64,000 nt of DNA from Gluconacetobacter dulcium (GTDB lineage: Bacteria; Pseudomonadota; Alphaproteobacteria; Acetobacterales; Acetobacteraceae), in the NCBI RefSeq assembly GCF_014174165.1, contig NZ_JABEQN010000018.1, positions 33,479 to 97,478 on the forward strand, in the 5' to 3' direction. Of this stretch, positions 60,465 to 64,000 are shown piece by piece. A program made the position numbers and the translations under genes. Each line of letters begins with the position of its first letter. Position 1 is the stretch's first letter. The notes under the pieces were generated by a model, which was not told the DNA's origin, made no database searches, and worked only from the letters and a program-made list of their open reading frames with translations.

Positions 60465-61880
60465 TTGGCCAAGCTTCCTTCCGTTCCGACCGGGGATGAC
60501 CTGCCGATCGTCGCGATCGCCGGGCGTCCGAATGTCGGCAAGTCCACCCTGTTCAACCGCCTCGTGGGGCGGCGGCAGGCGCTTGTCGCCGACACGCCGG
60601 GCGTGACCCGCGACCGCAAGGAAGCCGAGGCCACCGTGCGCGGGCGGCGGGTGCGGCTGATCGATACCGCCGGGCTGGAGGAGGCCGCGCCCGATACGCT
60701 GTACGGGCGGATGCGCGCTTCGTCGGAAGCGGCGGTGGCGCAGGCGGATCTGGTGCTGTTCTGCATCGATGCGCGCGCGGGCATTACGCCGGCGGACGAG
60801 CATTTCGCCGCCTGGATCCGCCGCCAGGGGCGGCCGGTGCTGCTGGTGGCGAACAAGGCCGAGGGGCGCCAGGGTGCGGCTGCCGCGATGGAGGCGTTCG
60901 CGCTGGGGCTGGGAACGCCGCTGGCGATTTCCGCCGAGCATGGCGAGGGCCTGTCGGAACTGATGGGCGAGATCGCGGACCGCATGCCGCCCGAGGTGCC
61001 GCCGGAGCCGGTGGAGCCCGTGGCCTATGGCGAGGACGGCGAGGAACTGGACGAGCGGCCGCCCGGCCCGCTGCGGCTGGCGATCGTCGGCCGGCCCAAT
61101 GCCGGCAAATCGACCCTGCTGAACCGCCTGCTGGGCGAGGAACGGATGATCACCGGGCCGGAGCCCGGCCTGACCCGCGATTCCGTCACCGTGCTGCTGC
61201 ATGACGAGCAGGGGCCGATCCAGCTTGTCGATACCGCCGGGCTGCGGCGCCGGGCGCGGGTGGAGGACGGGCTGGAGAAGATGTCCACCTCCGCCACCAT
61301 CGAGGCGCTGAAGATGGCCGAAGTGGTGGTGCTGGCGCTGGATGCCACGCTGGGGGTGCATGAGCAGGACCTTCAGATCGCGCGCCTGATCGAGCGCGAA
61401 GGGCGCTGCTGCGTGCTGGCGCTGAACAAGTGGGATGCGGTGGAAGACCGGATTGCCACCAGGCAGGCGATTTCGGACCGGATCGAGACCTCGCTGGCGC
61501 AGATGCGCGGGATTCCGGTGGTGTCGTTCTCGGCGCTGACGGGGGCCAATGTGCACAAGTTGCTGCCGGTGGTGCGGCGGGCGCATGAGGTGTGGAACAA
61601 GCGCATTCCCACCGGCGCGCTGAACCGCTGGTTCGAGATGATGCTGGAGCGGCACAGCCCGCCGCTGGTGAGCGGGCGCCGGCTGAAGCTGCGCTACATG
61701 ACGCAGGCGAAGGCCCGGCCGCCGACCTTCATCCTGTTCGGCACCCGTGCCGAACTGCTGCCCGAGGATTACCAGCGCTATCTGGTGAACGGCCTGCGTG
61801 AGGCATTCGACCTGCCCGGCACGCCGATCCGGCTGTTGCTGCGCGGGACGCGCAACCCGTACGCCGAAGGGGGCGCCTGA
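60465..61880 (+). CDS. der: Ribosome assembly GTPase Der (EngA)
   Basis: About 471 residues with two GTPase domains and a KH-like C-terminal domain. First domain: GRPNVGKST (G1), DTPGVTRDR (G2), DTAGLEE (G3), VANKAEG (G4, here with E instead of D). Second: GRPNAGKST, DTAGLRRR and LNKWD. C-terminal RLKLRYMTQAKARPPTFILFG is the KH domain. It acts in 50S subunit maturation. The start could be TTG 60465 or TTG 60441; no ATG is near. A hairpin follows (61893-61914). Confidence 0.94.
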   Translation: MAKLPSVPTGDDLPIVAIAGRPNVGKSTLFNRLVGRRQALVADTPGVTRDRKEAEATVRGRRVRLIDTAGLEEAAPDTLYGRMRASSEAAVAQADLVLFCIDARAGITPADEHFAAWIRRQGRPVLLVANKAEGRQGAAAAMEAFALGLGTPLAISAEHGEGLSELMGEIADRMPPEVPPEPVEPVAYGEDGEELDERPPGPLRLAIVGRPNAGKSTLLNRLLGEERMITGPEPGLTRDSVTVLLHDEQGPIQLVDTAGLRRRARVEDGLEKMSTSATIEALKMAEVVVLALDATLGVHEQDLQIARLIEREGRCCVLALNKWDAVEDRIATRQAISDRIETSLAQMRGIPVVSFSALTGANVHKLLPVVRRAHEVWNKRIPTGALNRWFEMMLERHSPPLVSGRRLKLRYMTQAKARPPTFILFGTRAELLPEDYQRYLVNGLREAFDLPGTPIRLLLRGTRNPYAEGGA

Positions 61881-61892
61881 CCGCGCGGGTTT

Positions 61893-61918
61893 CCCCCGCC
61901 CTGCTGAGCGGGGGCTTT
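61893..61918. terminator. Terminator between der and the aminotransferase gene
   Basis: CCCCCGC (61893-61899) pairs with GCGGGGG (61908-61914), followed by CTTT. It lies between two convergent genes and may serve both. Confidence 0.6.
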
Positions 61919-61939
61919 GGCGTGACCTCGCCGCGCGGG

Positions 61940-63289
61940 TCAGGCGAGGGTGTCGATAATCTGCCTGACGGTGCCCACCATGTCGCGCAGTTGCTGCGGC
62001 GTGGAGATGAAGGGCGGCCCGAACGATACCGTGTCGCCGGTGCAGCGCAGCAGAAGTCCGTGTTTCAGGCCCTGTTCGAACAGGGCCGTGCCGCGGGCGC
62101 CGGGTGCGTCGGGTGCCGGTACGAGGTCGATCGCCGCCGTCAGGCCGATATTGCGCACGTCGGCGACGCCCGGCCGACCGTCGAGCGTGTGGATGGCGTC
62201 TTCCAGCACCGGCTCCAGGCTGCGGACCCTGGCGATGAGGGAATCCTGCTCCATCGCGTCCAGCACCGCGTGGCCGACCGCCGCCGCCAGCGGATGGCCG
62301 GAATAGGTATAGCCGTGAGCGAACTCGATGGCGTTTTCCGGGCCGGTCATGAAGGTTTCGTAGATCGCGTCGGTGACGATGACGCCGCCCATCGGGACCA
62401 CGCCGTTGGTCACCGCCTTGGCGAAGGTGATCATGTCCGGTTTGACGTTGAAGCGCTGGGCGGCGAAATTCTCGCCCAGTCGCCCGAAGCCGGTGATGAC
62501 TTCATCGAAGATCAGCAGGATGCCGTGACGGGTACAGATCTGCCGCAGGCGTTCCAGATAGCCCACCGGAGGAACCAGCACCCCGGTCGAGCCCTGGACG
62601 GGTTCGACGATTACGGCGGCGATGGTCGAGGCGTCGTGCAGGGCGACCAGGCGTTCGAGGTCCTCGGCGCGTTCCATGCCCCATGTCGGCTGGCCCTTCG
62701 AGAAGGCCATGTGCGCCGGATCGTGGGTGTGGCGCAGATGGTCGACGCCGTTGAGCATCGCGGTGGCGAACATCCTGCGGTTGGGTACGATGCCGCCGAC
62801 CGACATGCCGCCGAACCCCACGCCATGATAGCCGCGTTCGCGCCCGATCATGCGGAAACGGCCGCCTGCGTCGCGCAGGCGGTGGTAGCCCAGTGCGATC
62901 TTGAGCGCGGTATCGACCGATTCCGAGCCTGAATTGGCGAAGAAGACGTGATTGAGCCCATCGGGGGCGAGGTTGGCAATGCGTTCGGCGAGCCGCACCG
63001 TGACCGGGTTGGTCATCTGGAAAGCCGTGCAGTAATCGAGCGTTTCGGCCTGCCGCTTCAGGGCTTCGACGATTCCGGGGTGGGCGTGGCCCAGCGGCGT
63101 GCACCACAGGCCCGACAGCGTGTCGAACAGGGCATGACCATCCTGGGTATGGTAATATGGCCCGGCCGCAGACGCGATGATGCGTCCGGCGGGGTTCGCG
63201 CGGACCCGCCTGTTCGCGGTGAAGGGCATCCAGTAGGTGCCGTTGGCGAGTGTCTGTTCGCAGTCGAATGTGTTTGTGCGGTCGTTCAT
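61940..63289 (-). CDS. Class III omega-amino-acid:pyruvate aminotransferase
   Basis: 449 residues, PLP-dependent. Motifs: HPGIVEALKRQ, FFANSGSESVDTALKIA, ERGYHGVGFGG, IVEPVQGSTGVLVPP, FDEVITGFGR, and the PLP lysine in ITFAKAVTNGVVPMGG, with YTYSGHPLAAAVGHA after it. It is of the beta-alanine/omega-amino acid:pyruvate type. ATG at 63289 has GGAAG about nine bases upstream. It follows, on the same strand, the M20 peptidase remnant, so the two were probably one operon before the IS insertion. Confidence 0.88.
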   Translation of the reverse strand: MNDRTNTFDCEQTLANGTYWMPFTANRRVRANPAGRIIASAAGPYYHTQDGHALFDTLSGLWCTPLGHAHPGIVEALKRQAETLDYCTAFQMTNPVTVRLAERIANLAPDGLNHVFFANSGSESVDTALKIALGYHRLRDAGGRFRMIGRERGYHGVGFGGMSVGGIVPNRRMFATAMLNGVDHLRHTHDPAHMAFSKGQPTWGMERAEDLERLVALHDASTIAAVIVEPVQGSTGVLVPPVGYLERLRQICTRHGILLIFDEVITGFGRLGENFAAQRFNVKPDMITFAKAVTNGVVPMGGVIVTDAIYETFMTGPENAIEFAHGYTYSGHPLAAAVGHAVLDAMEQDSLIARVRSLEPVLEDAIHTLDGRPGVADVRNIGLTAAIDLVPAPDAPGARGTALFEQGLKHGLLLRCTGDTVSFGPPFISTPQQLRDMVGTVRQIIDTLA

Positions 63290-63320
63290 CGTGAGGTTCT
63301 TCCGTCGGTCGGTCTGGCGG

Positions 63321-63803
63321 TCAGGATTGCGCGGCGTCCGGTTGCACGGCGAGTTGCAGGAGCAGGCCGGCGAGAAGTCTGGCGCGCGGCAGCAGGCTGC
63401 CGACCAGGAGATGCTCGTCGAGCGTGTGGATGCCGCTGCCGAGGACACCCAGCCCGTCGAGCGTGGGAATGCCCATCGCGCCCGTGAAATTGCCGTCCGA
63501 TCCGCCGAATCCGCTCTCGGCGGCGGTTGCGAGGCCGAGCGCGTCGCAGATTGCCTGGGCGTGTGCGACCAGTTGGCGGCAGCCTTCTCCCGGCGTCCAG
63601 AGGGGGCGCATGACGGTGGGTGTGATGGTGAGCGCCACGTCCGGCGAGGACGGCTGGAGCGCCAGAAGGCGCGCGATGCCGGCCTGACGCTCTTCTTCCG
63701 TCCGGGCACCGCTCATCAATATCCGGGCGTCGCAGGTGGTGGCGACGCAGTTTGCCCACTCGCCGCCCTGGATGACGCCGACGGAATAGGTGCAGCTTTC
63801 CGA
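63321..63803 (-). pseudogene. M20-type metallopeptidase, 5' part lost
   Basis: The remaining ~160 codons are the C-terminal part of an M20/M28-type peptidase or carbamoylase: dimerisation domain start CTYSVGVIQGGEWANCVATTCDARIL and SGFGGSDGNFTGAMGIPTLDGLGV then SGIHTLDEHLLVGSL with the late metal-site histidine. The N-terminal metal-binding half is absent; sequence homology ends where the IS1595-like element begins near 63804. Function is lost unless rescued elsewhere. Confidence 0.75.
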
Positions 63804-64000
63804 AGGCTCTGTTGTCGTTAGGTGTTGAGGCAGGCTGGCTGGGTGCAAGCGATAAGGATAGAAGGGGGAGCGAGGGCGTTTTGGAGCGCCTCGATCATGC
63901 GGCGCCATCCGAGATAGGTTGCGAGATATTTTGTAGCGACGCCTCTGAAGCGGCGCATCCAGTCCTTGAGCCTACTGTCATAGGCATTGACGTTCTGGAG
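63804..64000 (-). mobile_element. IS1595-like element (partial, runs off window)
   Basis: On the minus strand a transposase C-terminus is read from the window edge to TAA at 63818-63820: QNVNAYDSRLKDWMRRFRGV, ATKYLATYLGWRRMIEAL. This is the conserved tail of IS1595/ISXO2-type transposases. The element boundary, beginning about GGCTCTGTTG at 63805, interrupts the M20 peptidase. The other end and the terminal repeat lie outside. Confidence 0.65.

Noticed and set aside
1..64000. CRISPR array, tRNA, rRNA or prophage
   Set aside because: No regularly spaced repeats, no cloverleaf-type sequence and no phage structural genes were recognised on reading both strands; small RNAs could be missed by eye.

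Overview
The window looks like chromosome of an acetic acid bacterium (Acetobacteraceae, Gluconacetobacter/Komagataeibacter type). The DNA is GC-rich with strong third-position GC. It carries a membrane PQQ glucose dehydrogenase beside a three-subunit membrane aldehyde dehydrogenase (cytochrome c, 2Fe-2S and molybdopterin subunits), a long-chain mannitol-type dehydrogenase and a D-lactate dehydrogenase. Together these are the periplasmic and cytosolic oxidation kit of that group. No tRNA, rRNA, CRISPR array or prophage was recognised.

Layout. 1-5.9 kb: MFS exporter, cysteine synthase, rhodanese, two small secreted proteins and a DHA2 drug exporter. 5.9-15.3 kb: a compact locus in which an ECF sigma factor, a FecR anti-sigma and an STN-type TonB-dependent receptor are followed by three secreted proteins. 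The first is a fusion of a Ca2+-dependent PI-phospholipase C with a histidine acid phosphatase (phytase-like), the second a GH92 alpha-mannosidase, the third a small secreted protein. The genes from the receptor onward overlap by 1-4 bases. This is the most interesting system here and reads like a surface-signalling-controlled locus for a mannosylated inositol-phosphate substrate such as yeast GPI anchors or inositol-phospho-sphingolipids. 15.6-22.6 kb: a second TonB receptor and a second complete FecI/FecR/STN-receptor module. 22.7-31.2 kb (minus strand): aldehyde dehydrogenase, glucose dehydrogenase and mannitol-type dehydrogenase.

31.3-36.9 kb is a housekeeping block: rpmI, rplT, pheS, pheT, lpxB. 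36.9-41.5 kb is a decayed accessory patch: IS4-type transposase remnant, DUF2239/DUF1330/hydrolase operon, IS5-type remnant, a chimeric and nonsense-mutated amidohydrolase pseudogene, and its apparent TetR regulator. 41.6-47.7 kb holds a small XRE regulator, hisI with a small membrane protein, ygfZ, two glycosyltransferases (GT9, GT4) and a D-lactate dehydrogenase. 47.8-55.1 kb: after a frameshifted IS5 transposase remnant comes a TonB receptor / MHS transporter / gamma-glutamyltransferase operon with a convergent LysR regulator. 55.2-61.9 kb: MgtC, dihydroorotase, a small secreted protein, then yfgM-bamB-der. 62-64 kb: an omega-amino-acid aminotransferase, then an M20 peptidase whose 5' part is cut off by an IS1595-like element that runs out of the window.

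Four TonB receptors, two with STN signalling domains, suggest a cell that responds to scarce large ligands outside the cell. The remnants of three or four different transposase families mark 37-41 kb, 47.8-48.5 kb and 63.8-64 kb as places of past insertion and deletion.
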